The position numbers and the translations under genes are program-made. The notes under the pieces are model-generated. The model saw nothing but the letters and a program-made list of their open reading frames with translations. It ran no database searches and had not been told where the DNA came from. From Algoriphagus mannitolivorans DSM 15301 (GTDB lineage Bacteria > Bacteroidota > Bacteroidia > Cytophagales > Cyclobacteriaceae): 64,000 bases of DNA. Position 1 is the first letter of the stretch, and each line of letters opens with the position of its first letter. The stretch lies in NCBI RefSeq assembly GCF_000429425.1, contig NZ_AUBV01000006.1, forward strand, positions 124,001 to 188,000. The letters run 5' to 3'. Positions 1-9,348 of this stretch are shown here, piece by piece.

Positions 1-2
1 AT

Positions 3-218
3 GATTATCTATTTACTTTCAATAGTAGATCCAATCCTTCGATACTTTTCCTATCCGATGCGGTTGTTGAGACTTTGTTTAGCGTTAAATCCAATCAGGC
101 GTTTATTCGCGTGTATGGGAATACGTATTTGAATAATGGCTACCTGGAAAATGGACGAAGAGTGTTCCCCAATCTTAATCCGGTTGCATCCAGAGTGATT
201 CAGTTAGAAAGACCATAA
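3..218 (+). CDS. C-terminal end of an unrecognised protein (partial)
   Basis: An open frame enters from the left edge and runs 71 codons to a TAA stop at 216-218. The translation reads DYLFTFNSRSNPS at the edge and ends in VASRVIQLERP. I do not recognise the family. The tail is polar, with no membrane segment, and the asparagine- and aromatic-rich stretch (VYGNTYLNNGYLENG) would suit an extracellular or exported beta-rich protein, which is only a guess. A strong hairpin follows within a few bases of the stop, which supports this as a true gene end. Confidence 0.6.
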   Translation, partial: DYLFTFNSRSNPSILFLSDAVVETLFSVKSNQAFIRVYGNTYLNNGYLENGRRVFPNLNPVASRVIQLERP

Positions 219-220
219 AA

Positions 221-250
221 AAACCCGTAAGAGTTGAATCTTACGGGTTT
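221..250. terminator. Bidirectional intrinsic terminator
   Basis: The arms AAACCCGTAAGA (221-232) and TCTTACGGGTTT (239-250) pair perfectly over 12 bases around a six-base loop, with A-tract on the left and T-tract on the right. It sits between two convergent genes and can serve both. Confidence 0.85.
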
Positions 251-269
251 TTGAAGTTGACAGGAGATT

Positions 270-1736
270 TTATACCTCAAAGCCTTTTCGGTAGGTTCTT
301 CCCACGAATTGGTTGGCGTCCTCGAAGTTAGTGATGAGCATTTTGTCACCGTCCCAAAGCAGTTTCTTTCTGCCATAGAATTCCATCTGACCTTTGGCGT
401 TTTCTCTTCTCAGCATATAGCTACGAATGGCCAAATTCCCCATCAATACTGTTTCGGTCATCGGACCTGCATAGTCGAAAGAAGAAGTCAATCCTTTGTG
501 CTCGGTCGAACCAAATCCAGCTTTACAAGCATCCACCCAAAGCCGTTGATGTCCATACTCCCGTTCGAAACCCTCCTCGGTTTGAGGGCCGATCTCTACG
601 GTTCCGTCATTCAAATACAGCTTGGGCATCAAAGGAGAGGAATCATTGATATTGGTAGAGATAATGCCTTTGGATCCAATAATCAGAACTCCATTGGCAG
701 AATTGGCACCTCCGATGTCGTGATCCGCAGGAATGATATCCGGATGTGGAGGTCTGATACCGCCATCCATCCAAGTCATTTCTATTGGAGATTTGCTCTT
801 TTCTGTTGCTGCAAAATTGATGGTGATCAAAGAGGAAGCTGGACAGCCATCAGGGTTGTAGTCGGCGGTCCACATCTGGCTATACACTGAGCCTACGGAA
901 CATTCTGCTGAGGTAGGATAGTGGAGACCCAAAGTTCGGAAAGGAATATCGATCAGGTGACAGCCCACATCTCCCAAGGCACCGGTCCCGTAATCCCACC
1001 AGCCTCTCCAGTTGAATGGGTGGAGATTGGGAGTGTAAGGGATTTCCGGAGCAGGTCCCAACCACAAATCCCAGCCTAAAGCATCTGGCTTGCTGCTTGG
1101 ATCTGGCTTCGGGAATGGACCTCCCTGAGGCCAAACTGGCCGGTTGGTCCAGATCTGAACCTTGGAAACAGGACCTATTCGGTCCTCATCTACCCATTGC
1201 TGTACTAATTTTAGCAGTGGATTGGAGCCTCCTTGATTTCCCATTTGAGTGACCACCTTTTGCTTTCTTGCCAGTTCGGTCAGCATTCTGGCTTCCCGGA
1301 TATTGTGGGTCATGGGCTTTTGGACATAGACATGCTTGCCTCTTTCCATCGCATATTTGGCAGCGGGTCCGTGGACGTGATCCGGAGTTGAAATTGTCAA
1401 TGCGTCAATATCTTTTTCTTTATCCAGCATTTCACGGTAATCGGCGTAAAGTTTTGCTGAAGGGAATCGCTCCACGGATCTTTTTGCAGAGCCGGAAAAA
1501 TCCACATCGCATAGAGCGACTACTCGCTCTCTTCCATTGACTGAGGCCAATTCAATGTCGCTGGCACCTTTTCCACCAGCCCCAATAGCAGCCAAATTCA
1601 GCTGATCCGAGGGTGAGGTGAATCCAGTTCCTCCCAATACATGGCGGGGAACAATGAAAAATGAAGAAGCGATCGCCGCATTCTTGATAAACTCCCGCCT
1701 GGATTGCCCATTGGAGGAGTGGTCTGGGTTTTTCAT
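270..1736 (-). CDS. Gfo/Idh/MocA family oxidoreductase, Tat-exported
   Basis: This is a 488-residue NAD(P)-dependent oxidoreductase of the Gfo/Idh/MocA family, which oxidises or epimerises sugars, inositols and related polyols. The N-terminus has a twin-arginine signal (SRREFIK, about residues 12-18, then a short hydrophobic stretch ending near VLGG), so the folded protein probably reaches the periplasm with its cofactor. The Rossmann part begins about residue 47 (LAAIGAGGKG), and the family motif EKGKHVYVQKP-like (ERGKHVYVQKPMTHN) follows near residue 130. The long tail with GTGALGDVGCHLID is typical of the secreted Bacteroidota members that work in polysaccharide or glycoside breakdown. No carbohydrate-uptake genes lie beside it here, so the substrate is unknown. 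Confidence 0.88.
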   Translation of the reverse strand: MKNPDHSSNGQSRREFIKNAAIASSFFIVPRHVLGGTGFTSPSDQLNLAAIGAGGKGASDIELASVNGRERVVALCDVDFSGSAKRSVERFPSAKLYADYREMLDKEKDIDALTISTPDHVHGPAAKYAMERGKHVYVQKPMTHNIREARMLTELARKQKVVTQMGNQGGSNPLLKLVQQWVDEDRIGPVSKVQIWTNRPVWPQGGPFPKPDPSSKPDALGWDLWLGPAPEIPYTPNLHPFNWRGWWDYGTGALGDVGCHLIDIPFRTLGLHYPTSAECSVGSVYSQMWTADYNPDGCPASSLITINFAATEKSKSPIEMTWMDGGIRPPHPDIIPADHDIGGANSANGVLIIGSKGIISTNINDSSPLMPKLYLNDGTVEIGPQTEEGFEREYGHQRLWVDACKAGFGSTEHKGLTSSFDYAGPMTETVLMGNLAIRSYMLRRENAKGQMEFYGRKKLLWDGDKMLITNFEDANQFVGRTYRKGFEV

Positions 1737-2129
1737 GGTTTAATAGAATTTATGGTTATTCGGATTAGTAAAGTAGGAAATTATGGCTTCTTCCAGAAAT
1801 CCCATTCAAAAGATTGATGAAAGGGAGATCCTTAGGTTTTAAAGGGAGAAGGTTTTTTGGCTGGAGGGTTTTCTTTTTCAAGTCCGGTCTGTATTAAACG
1901 GACCATTTGATCGCTTATCGAAATTTGATTATTCAGACTTTTGGGCCTCACTTTCCCAAAATCTTATTTTTTGACATGGGTACTTTTTTGAAAAAAAGAT
2001 AATGTAAGATCGATTTCGTAAATAATTCCGCAATTTTTTAGGGCAGGATGGCTATATACCGCATAAAAATTTACTTTCGATTAGATTTTGTATCAACTTA
2101 TTTTGCCAGACCCTGTACTATCTCCAAAC
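1737..2129. other. Intergenic region of 393 bases between divergent genes
   Basis: This AT-rich gap separates the oxidoreductase (leftward) from the transhydrogenase operon (rightward) and must hold both promoters. I could not place either with confidence: TACTTTCG at 2072-2079 resembles the Bacteroidota -7 box but has no good -33 partner. A weak inverted repeat (GTCCG ... CGGAC, about 1881-1902) is present. I see no RNA gene or small coding frame. Confidence 0.5.
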
Positions 2130-3254
2130 ATGAAAATAGGAGTCATCAAAGAAACCAAAGAATTTGAGAAGAGAGTTGCCCTTAGTCCCGAAGTCGTCAA
2201 ATTGCTTAAAAAGAAGGAATTTGAGGTTTTGGTACAAGCAGGAGCCGGAGAAGCCTCCAACTTTTCAGACCTAGATTATCAAAATGCCGGCGCCGAGGTT
2301 GTTCCTCTCGAAAAGGTCTTCGAAGCGGACGTTATGCTCAAGGTAAATCTTCCCACATTGGAAGAGATCGCCAAGATGAAGCCCAAATCCTCCTGCATTT
2401 CCTACATGTATGCCTATCAGCATCCAGAGGTGATCGAAGCACTCAATGCCAAGTCCATCCAGTCTTTTTCCATGGATGCTGTGCCAAGAATATCCCGGGC
2501 CCAAAAGATGGATGCGCTTTCTTCCCAGGCCAATTTGGCTGGATATAAAGCTGTCCTGTTGGGAGCCAATCACCTTGGGAAGATTTTCCCGCTGATGATG
2601 ACGGCTTCAGGGACCATCACGCCTGCCAAAGTCCTGATTTTCGGAGCCGGAGTAGCAGGTTTGCAAGCGATAGCTACCGCAAAAAGACTGGGAGCAATCG
2701 TAGAATGTACCGATGTGCGTCCTGAGACCAAAGAACAGGTTGAATCCTTAGGAGGAAGATTCCTGACCGTAGAAGGTGCAGAAGGAGTGCAAGTAGAAGG
2801 CGGCTATGCCAAGGAAGTCTCCAAAGAATATCTGGAAAAGCAACAGCAACTGATTCGGGAAAAAATCAAAGAGGTCGATTTGGTCATTACCACTGCCTTG
2901 GTGATGGGCAAAAAGTCTCCGATTCTGGTCACTGAGGACATGGTCAAATCCATGAAAATGGGGTCTGTGATTGTCGATATGGCTGTAGAATCCGGTGGAA
3001 ATTGTGAAATCTCAGTGAAAAATGAAACCGTCGTCAAGCATGGAGTCACGATCATCGGAGAGTCCAATTTGCCTTCTCTTTTGCCTGTCAATGCCAGTCA
3101 GCTCTATGCGACCAATATCAGCACGCTTTTGCTTCATTTGGCAAATTCGAATGGATTTACCTTCGATCCTGAGGAGGAAATTGCCAAAGGCGTTTTGATC
3201 ACCCAAGAAGGGCAGTTGGTTCATGCCTTTACAAAAAGTATTCTCAACCCTTAG
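2130..3254 (+). CDS. pntAA: NAD(P) transhydrogenase subunit alpha, part 1 (NAD-binding)
   Basis: Cytoplasmic NAD(H)-binding domain I of the proton-translocating transhydrogenase, which moves hydride between NADH and NADP+ using the proton gradient. The start MKIGVIKETKEFEKRVALSP is the canonical family N-terminus and decides for ATG 2130 over an in-frame TTG 42 bases upstream. The dinucleotide site GAGVAGLQAIATAKRLGA lies near residue 180. The protein has about 374 residues, the length expected for the split alpha form, where the membrane part is a separate gene. It is followed at 13 bases by that second alpha subunit and then by the beta subunit, so all three components of the enzyme are encoded here as one operon. 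Confidence 0.95.
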   Translation: MKIGVIKETKEFEKRVALSPEVVKLLKKKEFEVLVQAGAGEASNFSDLDYQNAGAEVVPLEKVFEADVMLKVNLPTLEEIAKMKPKSSCISYMYAYQHPEVIEALNAKSIQSFSMDAVPRISRAQKMDALSSQANLAGYKAVLLGANHLGKIFPLMMTASGTITPAKVLIFGAGVAGLQAIATAKRLGAIVECTDVRPETKEQVESLGGRFLTVEGAEGVQVEGGYAKEVSKEYLEKQQQLIREKIKEVDLVITTALVMGKKSPILVTEDMVKSMKMGSVIVDMAVESGGNCEISVKNETVVKHGVTIIGESNLPSLLPVNASQLYATNISTLLLHLANSNGFTFDPEEEIAKGVLITQEGQLVHAFTKSILNP

Positions 3255-3267
3255 ACCCTGAAAAATT

Positions 3268-3555
3268 ATGGATACTGCAGCACTGTTGATGTTGATCTAT
3301 GTTTTGGTTCTGGCCAGTTTTCTGGGCTTTGAACTGATTTCCAAAGTTCCTCCGACCCTTCACACGCCTCTGATGTCCGGATCCAATGCGATTTCCGGTA
3401 TCACCATAGTTGGCGCCCTGATCGCTACCAGTGAAATGGGATTTACCACCATGAGCAAATGGTTGGGGATGTTCGCTTTAGTTCTGGCTACCATCAATGT
3501 GGTGGGCGGATATGCTGTTACTGATCGTATGCTAAAAATGTTTAAGAAGAAATGA
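3268..3555 (+). CDS. pntAB: NAD(P) transhydrogenase subunit alpha, part 2 (membrane)
   Basis: A 95-residue integral membrane protein with three hydrophobic segments, matching the membrane part of the split alpha subunit. The segment FLGFELISKVPPTLHTPLMS is the conserved start of the family's domain II. It sits between the NAD-binding subunit and the beta subunit, overlapping the latter by four bases (ATGA), so the two are probably translationally coupled. The three-gene layout is that of Rhodospirillum rubrum rather than the two-gene form of E. coli. Confidence 0.95.
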   Translation: MDTAALLMLIYVLVLASFLGFELISKVPPTLHTPLMSGSNAISGITIVGALIATSEMGFTTMSKWLGMFALVLATINVVGGYAVTDRMLKMFKKK

Positions 3556-4940
3556 GCAGCATTGTACAAATAGCGTATTTGGTAGCCTCCATCCTTTTTG
3601 TGATGGGGATCAAGTTTTTGGGGAAAACCAAGGATGCCCGAAAAGGGAATTTCCTATCTGCGGTCGGAATGCTGATCGCGATCATAGCGACTCTTGTCAC
3701 GCTGGATATACTTTCCTTTGTGGAGATGTTTGCCTGCATGCTGATCGGGGGAGCGATTGGGCTTTACTATGCTAAAAAGGTAGAAATGACCCAAATCCCC
3801 GAAATGGTTGCATTATTTAATGGATTTGGAGGGATGGCTTCTTTGGCGGTGGCTCTTTCTGATCATTTTCTGAAAACAGAAGTTCTTCAAACTGAAATTG
3901 ATACAGTCAATTCCATCAGTATCATTGCCTCTGTGCTGATTGGTGGTGTGACTTTTACCGGTTCGATAGTAGCTTGGCTGAAACTCAATGGAAAGGTTTC
4001 TGGCCAGCCCATCACCTTCAGTGGGCAGCATTTGTTGAACCTGCTACTTCTCCTGACCTTTTTGGGAGTAGGTGTGATGACTTACCTGTTCCAGATTGAG
4101 CCGATTTACATTACCATATTAGTGGTGATCGCCTTGCTGGTGGGAGTGTTGATCGTCATTCCGATAGGGGGAGCAGATATGCCGGTAGTTATTTCTTTGT
4201 TGAATTCTTATTCCGGAATGGCTGCTTGTGCCACAGGTTTTATCCTAAACAATAACGTGTTGATTGTTGCAGGTTCATTGGTTGGTGCATCAGGACTTAT
4301 TCTGACTCAGATCATGTGTAAGGCCATGAACCGGTCCCTCATGAATGTGTTGTTAGGTGGCTTTGGTCAGACCTCTGCCGCCGGTCCTCAGGATGGCCCT
4401 CAGATTGTGGTCAAAGAAGTCGGTGTAGAGGAAGCGGCTATGCTATTTGATTCCGCTTCTTCAGTCATCATCGTTCCGGGATACGGAATGGCAGTTGCTC
4501 AGGCACAGCACGTGATCCGTGAGCTGATGGAGCAGTGCGAAAAGCGGAATATTCAATGCCGTTTTGCGATTCACCCGGTAGCGGGTCGGATGCCAGGCCA
4601 CATGAATGTGCTATTAGCAGAGGCCAATATCAGCTATGACAAGCTGATCGAAATGGAAGCGATCAACGATGATTTCAACAATACCGACTTGGTCTTTGTG
4701 GTAGGAGCCAATGACGTGGTAAACCCTGCCGCTAGAACTAATCCTCAAAGCCCGATTTTCGGCATGCCAATCTTGAATGCAGACAAGGCCAGAACCGTCA
4801 TTGTGTCCAAAAGAAGTATGGGTAAGGGATACGCCGGTATCGAAAACGAGCTCTTCGGATTTCCAAACTGCTTGATGCTGTTTGGCGATGCCAAGCAGAC
4901 CATTACCAAAGTAGTGGGAGAGATGAAGGAAATGGCCTGA
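3552..4940 (+). CDS. pntB: NAD(P) transhydrogenase subunit beta
   Basis: 462 residues: about 280 N-terminal residues with eight or nine membrane helices (part of the proton channel), then the NADP(H)-binding domain III. The domain III motif GYGMAVAQAQ (near residue 314) and the later VGANDVVNPAAR are the hallmark NADP-site sequences. Start overlaps the pntAB stop. In the complete enzyme it forms the membrane channel together with PntAB and receives hydride from PntAA, making NADPH for biosynthesis and oxidative defence. Confidence 0.95.
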   Translation: MSSIVQIAYLVASILFVMGIKFLGKTKDARKGNFLSAVGMLIAIIATLVTLDILSFVEMFACMLIGGAIGLYYAKKVEMTQIPEMVALFNGFGGMASLAVALSDHFLKTEVLQTEIDTVNSISIIASVLIGGVTFTGSIVAWLKLNGKVSGQPITFSGQHLLNLLLLLTFLGVGVMTYLFQIEPIYITILVVIALLVGVLIVIPIGGADMPVVISLLNSYSGMAACATGFILNNNVLIVAGSLVGASGLILTQIMCKAMNRSLMNVLLGGFGQTSAAGPQDGPQIVVKEVGVEEAAMLFDSASSVIIVPGYGMAVAQAQHVIRELMEQCEKRNIQCRFAIHPVAGRMPGHMNVLLAEANISYDKLIEMEAINDDFNNTDLVFVVGANDVVNPAARTNPQSPIFGMPILNADKARTVIVSKRSMGKGYAGIENELFGFPNCLMLFGDAKQTITKVVGEMKEMA

Positions 4941-4972
4941 TTAATTGGCAAAATAATTGCCTAATTTGAAGT

Positions 4973-5416
4973 ATGTATCTTTCATTCCTTACTTATTTGA
5001 TTTTGCCCTTTTTCCTGTTTTGGAATCAAGTTCAATACAGTGAATTAATCGGATCTTGGCAGTTGACTTATTTTGACGGAATTGAAAACATCGTCAAATC
5101 GGCTGATTACCAAAATGCTTCCAGTGCCCAGCGGGCGAATATGGATGCCAAAATCAAATACCGTTTAGAAAGCACGGTTTACCAATTTGTGGAAGGGGAT
5201 ACTTTAAAATTTATTGATTTTGTCAACCAAAAAGTAGTTCAGAAGACGGCAAAAGTTGAATTAAGAGATGGGGAGATCTTGGTGATCCATGAAGAGGACC
5301 AAGACCGATTGGCAAAGATTATTGAGTTGACACCCCAGAAACTGGTTTTGCTGCCAATCAGCGCCACTTCCAAATCGGGAAAAATGGTATTTGAAAGAAT
5401 TCCGGAAAAGAAATAA
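4973..5416 (+). CDS. Small exported protein, lipocalin-like
   Basis: 147 residues. A hydrophobic N-terminus (LSFLTYLILPFFLFW) is a likely signal peptide, followed by LIGSWQLTYFDGIEN, which resembles the G-x-W motif that opens lipocalin-like domains of Bacteroidota. The rest is alternating hydrophobic and polar, fitting a small beta-barrel. It lies 32 bases after pntB on the same strand, ahead of a terminator, so it may share the transhydrogenase transcript, though no functional link is evident. Ligand unknown. Confidence 0.65.
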   Translation: MYLSFLTYLILPFFLFWNQVQYSELIGSWQLTYFDGIENIVKSADYQNASSAQRANMDAKIKYRLESTVYQFVEGDTLKFIDFVNQKVVQKTAKVELRDGEILVIHEEDQDRLAKIIELTPQKLVLLPISATSKSGKMVFERIPEKK

Positions 5417-5435
5417 TTCACCCTTGAAATAGACC

Positions 5436-5468
5436 AAAGCCTCAGGAGATTCTTCTGAGGCTTTTTTA
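5436..5468 (+). terminator. Intrinsic terminator after the transhydrogenase gene group
   Basis: AAAGCCTCAG (5436-5445) pairs perfectly with CTGAGGCTTT (5455-5464), followed by T residues. Confidence 0.85.
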
Positions 5469-5506
5469 ATTATGTTATGACTGAATTATAAATCCGTCAT
5501 TTTGAT

Positions 5507-5896
5507 TCAGAAAGCTGTTATTCCCTTGAGTTGATTATTTGACAAATCATCATCATCAAATTTAATATCAAGAACATAGGTTAAGTCTTTGCCTTTTTTT
5601 GGATAGGTGGTTTTTTGGGATTTATAGAGTACAGACTGGCCAGGTTTAAGTTCTTGGGTGTCCCGGTCAAAGCTGATCACTTTTCCATTGACTTTAAAAT
5701 CCAATTTGTAACTATCAGCAGCTATGGTTGTAGTTCCTGAATTAGTGATTTTGTAGCTGTAATATACTCCATTCATTGAAGTACGGTATTCCTTTACTTC
5801 TAAGGCTTTAATATCAGTTCTAGGTGTTTCCTTATTGGTTCCTGCTAGGAGGCCTAACCCGAGTAGTGCGATGCTAAATAGTTTCATAAATGACAT
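5507..5896 (-). CDS. Small exported protein of unknown function
   Basis: 129 residues with a signal peptide (KLFSIALLGLGLLAG). The mature part reads as a single immunoglobulin-like beta-sandwich: YYSYKITNSGTTTIAADSYKLDFKVNG and LKPGQSV are typical of CARDB/FxLYD-like domains that describe backbone-neutral beta folds of exported proteins. The ATG at 5887 (MKLFS) is an equally good start and would remove three residues. No partner gene is obvious; it stands alone between the transhydrogenase terminator and rnhB. Confidence 0.6.
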   Translation of the reverse strand: MSFMKLFSIALLGLGLLAGTNKETPRTDIKALEVKEYRTSMNGVYYSYKITNSGTTTIAADSYKLDFKVNGKVISFDRDTQELKPGQSVLYKSQKTTYPKKGKDLTYVLDIKFDDDDLSNNQLKGITAF

Positions 5897-5980
5897 TTAA
5901 GTTGTTTACCAAAGTAAAAAAATATCACTAAAAAAAAAGTCTATTTAAGCAGTTTTATTTTGAATTCATTTTTTTGATCC

Positions 5981-6580
5981 TCAGAATCCTAATTCTAGTT
6001 GTTTGGGTAATAATCGAAAGCTTTTTCGGTGCCAAATGGTTGGTCCATGCTTTTCGATACCCTCGCGATGCACCTGAGTTGGGTATCCTGCATTTCTTTC
6101 CCAGCCAAAATAAGGATATTCCTGGGCTAGATTTTCCATCAATTCATCCCGGTAAACTTTCGCCAAAATAGACGCAGCTGCAATGGAAGCGAATTTTCCG
6201 TCACCTTTGATTACACAGGTAAAGGGGAGCTTCAGGTCTGATCTCCATCGATTTCCGTCAATCATTAAATGCTCAGGCTGTACCGAGAGCTGAAGAACTG
6301 CCCTTTTCATCGCCAAAAACGAGGCGTTCAGAATGTTGATCTGGTCGATTTCCTCTACGCTGGCCTCGGCAATTGCCCAAGCAAGGGACTTTTCCTTGAT
6401 CTCTAGAATCAATTCTTCCCGGTTGGATTTGCTGAGTTTTTTGGAGTCATTTATCCAGGGATTGGAATAATCCTGGGGTAGGATTACCGATGCGGCCACG
6501 ACAGGTCCGGCAAGGCAGCCTCGCCCTACCTCGTCGCATCCAGCTTCCAGACGATTAGCTTCTAAAAAGGGGAGTAGCAT
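5981..6580 (-). CDS. rnhB: Ribonuclease HII
   Basis: 199 residues, normal family length. It cuts RNA in RNA-DNA hybrids and at single ribonucleotides misincorporated in DNA. The catalytic DE pair is in GCDEVGRGCLAGPV (D16, E17); LMIDGNRW and SIAAASILAKVYRDE carry the further acidic residues and the conserved serine-lysine helix. The start must be at 6580, because no later start precedes the catalytic motif; this gives a 26-base overlap with the end of the upstream glycosidase gene, so the two are probably cotranscribed without functional relation. Confidence 0.95.
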   Translation of the reverse strand: MLLPFLEANRLEAGCDEVGRGCLAGPVVAASVILPQDYSNPWINDSKKLSKSNREELILEIKEKSLAWAIAEASVEEIDQINILNASFLAMKRAVLQLSVQPEHLMIDGNRWRSDLKLPFTCVIKGDGKFASIAAASILAKVYRDELMENLAQEYPYFGWERNAGYPTQVHREGIEKHGPTIWHRKSFRLLPKQLELGF

Positions 6581-9230
6581 GGATTTCTTCCGGATAAGAT
6601 CTTGGCTTATAATATTTGTGGATCATTTCCGCCACGAGAGCAGTCCAGCCGGTTTGGTGAGAAGCCCCAAGTCCACGGCCATTGTCTCCATGAAAATACT
6701 CGTAAAACAGGATATGATCCTTGAAGTGAGGATCCTCTTGAAACTTCTTGTGAGTTCCGAAAACCGGGCGATGACCATTTTCATCCCGGGAGAAAATCCT
6801 GATATTTCGCATGGAAAGTTCTCTAGCTATAATATCCAATGTAAGATAATTGCCGGATCCTGAAGGATATTCGATGGAAAAATCTCCTCCATAGTAGAAG
6901 TCAAACTTCTTCAAGGACTCGATGATCAGGTAATTGATCGGAAACCAGATTGGCCCCCTCCAATTTGAGTTGCCTCCAAACATCCGGGTGTCGGACTCTC
7001 CGGGAGTGTATTTAATCGAAAGCACATCCCCATTAATCTGCATCGCATAAGGATTTTTCTCATGGTATTTGGAAAGCGAGCGGATTCCGTACTCACTGAG
7101 GAATTCATCCGAGTCCAGCATTCTTTTGAGGACATTTTTCATCCGATGACCTCTCATCAGGGAGAAAAGCCTTCTCTTGTCATAGCCGGGCTGAATCCAG
7201 CTGGATACCAAGGCCGCCAGCTTGGGTTTTTCCCGTAGGAAAAAGTCCAGACGTTTTTTGAACTCGGGGAGGTTGTCAAACAAGTCCTCCCGGATCGGTT
7301 CTACCGCAAAAAGCGGAATCAAACCAACAATGGATCTTACCTTGAGCTTTTTGGGGTCTTTTCCTTCTAAATGGAAAACATCATAGAAGAAGCTGTCCTC
7401 ATCGTCCCAAAGCGAGATGTGCTCCGAGGAAATGTTATTCATCGCCCCGGCGATATAGAGGAAATGCTCCAGAAACTTGGTGGCGCTAAACTGATATACA
7501 GTATTGTATTCGCACAGATCCAGTGCTATTCGAAGCATGTTCAGGGAAAACATGGCCATCCAACTGGTCCCGTCAGCTTGCTCAAGTTTGCCTTTGTAAT
7601 GCTGGGCATGGCTTCTGTCAAAGAGGGAAATGTTATCCAATCCCAAAAAGCCACCCTCGAAAATGTTATTCCCCTCGCTGTCTTTTCGATTGACCCACCA
7701 GGTGAAATTCAGCATTAGCTTATGCATAGCTCGCTCCAGGAATTCCTGGTCACCTTTGCCACCGTTCAATTTTTTATCAATCTGATAAACTCGCTGCACG
7801 GCATAAGCATGGACGGGTGGATTCACATCCGAGAAATTCCACTCATAAGCTGGAATCTGCCCGTTAGGATGCATATACCATTCGTTGAGGAGGAGCAAGA
7901 GTTGGTTTTTTGCAAATTCCGGATCAATTCGGGCAATCGGGATGCAATGGAAAGCCAAATCCCAAGCCGCATACCAAGGGTATTCCCATTTGTCTGGCAT
8001 GGAAATAATGTCATAATTCTGCAAGTGGCGCCAATGCTGGTTGCGGCCTTTCTTGCGCTGTGGAGGGGGAGTGTACCTGCCCGGATCTCCATCCAGCCAC
8101 CGGTTGACATCGTAATAGTAAAACTGCTTGGACCACATCAGTCCCGCAAAAGCCTGCCTTTGGATGTGCCTGTGGTCTTCGTCAGTGACACGGTTTTGGA
8201 TGGTCTCATAAAACTCATCCGCCTCTTTTTTACGCTGAGTAACGCTTTCATGGCAGGACTTTAAAGGTTCCTCGGTCATTTGGTGCTGCATTCTCACCTT
8301 GACTTGGTGCATGCCGCCAGCAGGAATTTCGAGTTCGTAGATCGCAGCTGCCTTGGTACCGGTATGGTTGGGGTTTAACTTGCTGCTGTCTCCATGAACG
8401 ATGTAATCATTTACTCCGTCCTTGGTGAATTTTCTTTCATTGGGAATGCCATAGAGCCGCTCCCGATTAGTCTCATTATCACAGAAGACTAATTCGTCAT
8501 TTCCGCAAAAAGAGAAAATGTAATTTCCGGATTTAGGATTGAAAGCCTTCAGCGTGTGCTGGTCAATCTTACTGAGCTTGGGCATAAACGGCTCATGGCC
8601 CGTAAACCAGGTTTTTCGAAGCCAAATAGTAGGCATCACCCATATTTTAGCCGCTTCAGGACCCCGGTTGTGGATAGTGGCTACTGCAAAAATATCCTCA
8701 GCGTCCTCTTTGGCGTATTCAATAAAAATGTCAAAATATCGATCCTGATCAAAAATCCCGGTGTCGATCAATTCGTACTCTGTCTGAAGCTTTCCGGCTT
8801 TTTTGTTTTCATCAATAAGCTTTTGGTAGGGGAATTCCGCCTGAGGATACTTGTACAGCATCTTCATATAGCTATGCGTAGGAGTAGAGTCCAGGTAGTA
8901 ATAGATTTCCTTGACGTCTTCTCCATGGTTCCCTTGATTTCCGGTCAGACCAAATAGCCTCTCTTTGATGAATGGGTCTTTTCCATTCCAAAAGGCCCAG
9001 GCAAGACAGGTTTTTTGCTTATGGTCAGAGATACCACCAATTCCTTCTTCTCCCCAACGATAAGCCTTGCTTCGGGCCTCATCATGGGTGACATTTTCCC
9101 AGGCTGCTCCGTCTGGGCTATAATCTTCACGAACGGTTCCCCATTGTCTTTCCGTGAGATAGGGACCCCACTTTTTCCAATGCTTCTTCCGCTCTTTATC
9201 CTCCTGTAATCTTATATATTCAGCTGACAT
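6555..9230 (-). CDS. MGH1-like glycoside hydrolase (GH63-type), cytoplasmic
   Basis: About 891 residues with an (alpha/alpha)6-barrel glycosidase domain. The stretch YPWYAAWDLAFHC (near residue 435) is the conserved general-acid region of the GH63/mannosylglycerate-hydrolase group, and the C-terminal FGGNSNWRGPIWFP motif forms the other side of the active site. No signal peptide is present, so it likely acts on a cytoplasmic glucoside such as a glucosylglycerate or mannosylglycerate-type solute. The frame stays open to 9356, but ATG 9230 (MSAEYIRLQED) is chosen because the extra residues only translate the two BlaI-type palindromes (YKCRI appears twice). It is transcribed divergently from the BlaI-type repressor and may share its operators. 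Confidence 0.85.
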   Translation of the reverse strand: MSAEYIRLQEDKERKKHWKKWGPYLTERQWGTVREDYSPDGAAWENVTHDEARSKAYRWGEEGIGGISDHKQKTCLAWAFWNGKDPFIKERLFGLTGNQGNHGEDVKEIYYYLDSTPTHSYMKMLYKYPQAEFPYQKLIDENKKAGKLQTEYELIDTGIFDQDRYFDIFIEYAKEDAEDIFAVATIHNRGPEAAKIWVMPTIWLRKTWFTGHEPFMPKLSKIDQHTLKAFNPKSGNYIFSFCGNDELVFCDNETNRERLYGIPNERKFTKDGVNDYIVHGDSSKLNPNHTGTKAAAIYELEIPAGGMHQVKVRMQHQMTEEPLKSCHESVTQRKKEADEFYETIQNRVTDEDHRHIQRQAFAGLMWSKQFYYYDVNRWLDGDPGRYTPPPQRKKGRNQHWRHLQNYDIISMPDKWEYPWYAAWDLAFHCIPIARIDPEFAKNQLLLLLNEWYMHPNGQIPAYEWNFSDVNPPVHAYAVQRVYQIDKKLNGGKGDQEFLERAMHKLMLNFTWWVNRKDSEGNNIFEGGFLGLDNISLFDRSHAQHYKGKLEQADGTSWMAMFSLNMLRIALDLCEYNTVYQFSATKFLEHFLYIAGAMNNISSEHISLWDDEDSFFYDVFHLEGKDPKKLKVRSIVGLIPLFAVEPIREDLFDNLPEFKKRLDFFLREKPKLAALVSSWIQPGYDKRRLFSLMRGHRMKNVLKRMLDSDEFLSEYGIRSLSKYHEKNPYAMQINGDVLSIKYTPGESDTRMFGGNSNWRGPIWFPINYLIIESLKKFDFYYGGDFSIEYPSGSGNYLTLDIIARELSMRNIRIFSRDENGHRPVFGTHKKFQEDPHFKDHILFYEYFHGDNGRGLGASHQTGWTALVAEMIHKYYKPRSYPEEIHATPLFRS

Positions 9231-9310
9231 GTAGGCTTTCCAAGGTTGGGCAAGTTTCGAAATTAGGAGATTCTGGGTATTAACTCTAAAGAAAATTAAT
9301 AGGTTTTTTA

Positions 9311-9326
9311 TTCTACACTTGTAGAA
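9311..9326. promoter_or_regulatory. BlaI-type operator 1
   Basis: TTCTACACTTGTAGAA has perfect seven-base arms (TTCTACA/TGTAGAA) around two bases. It contains the TACA...TGTA core recognised by BlaI/MecI-family repressors. It covers the -33 TTG of the repressor promoter. Confidence 0.85.
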
Positions 9327-9348
9327 CAAAATTATTATTCTACATTTG
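9319..9348 (+). promoter_or_regulatory. Promoter of the BlaI/M56 operon
   Basis: TTG (9319-9321), 19 bases, then TACATTTG (9341-9348), a full match to the Bacteroidota -7 consensus TAnnTTTG. The start codon follows at 9373, giving a leader of roughly 15-20 bases. Both boxes lie inside the operators. Confidence 0.7.

Noticed and set aside
7722..8264. Plus-strand open frame of 180 codons
   Set aside because: It is antisense to the GH63-like gene.
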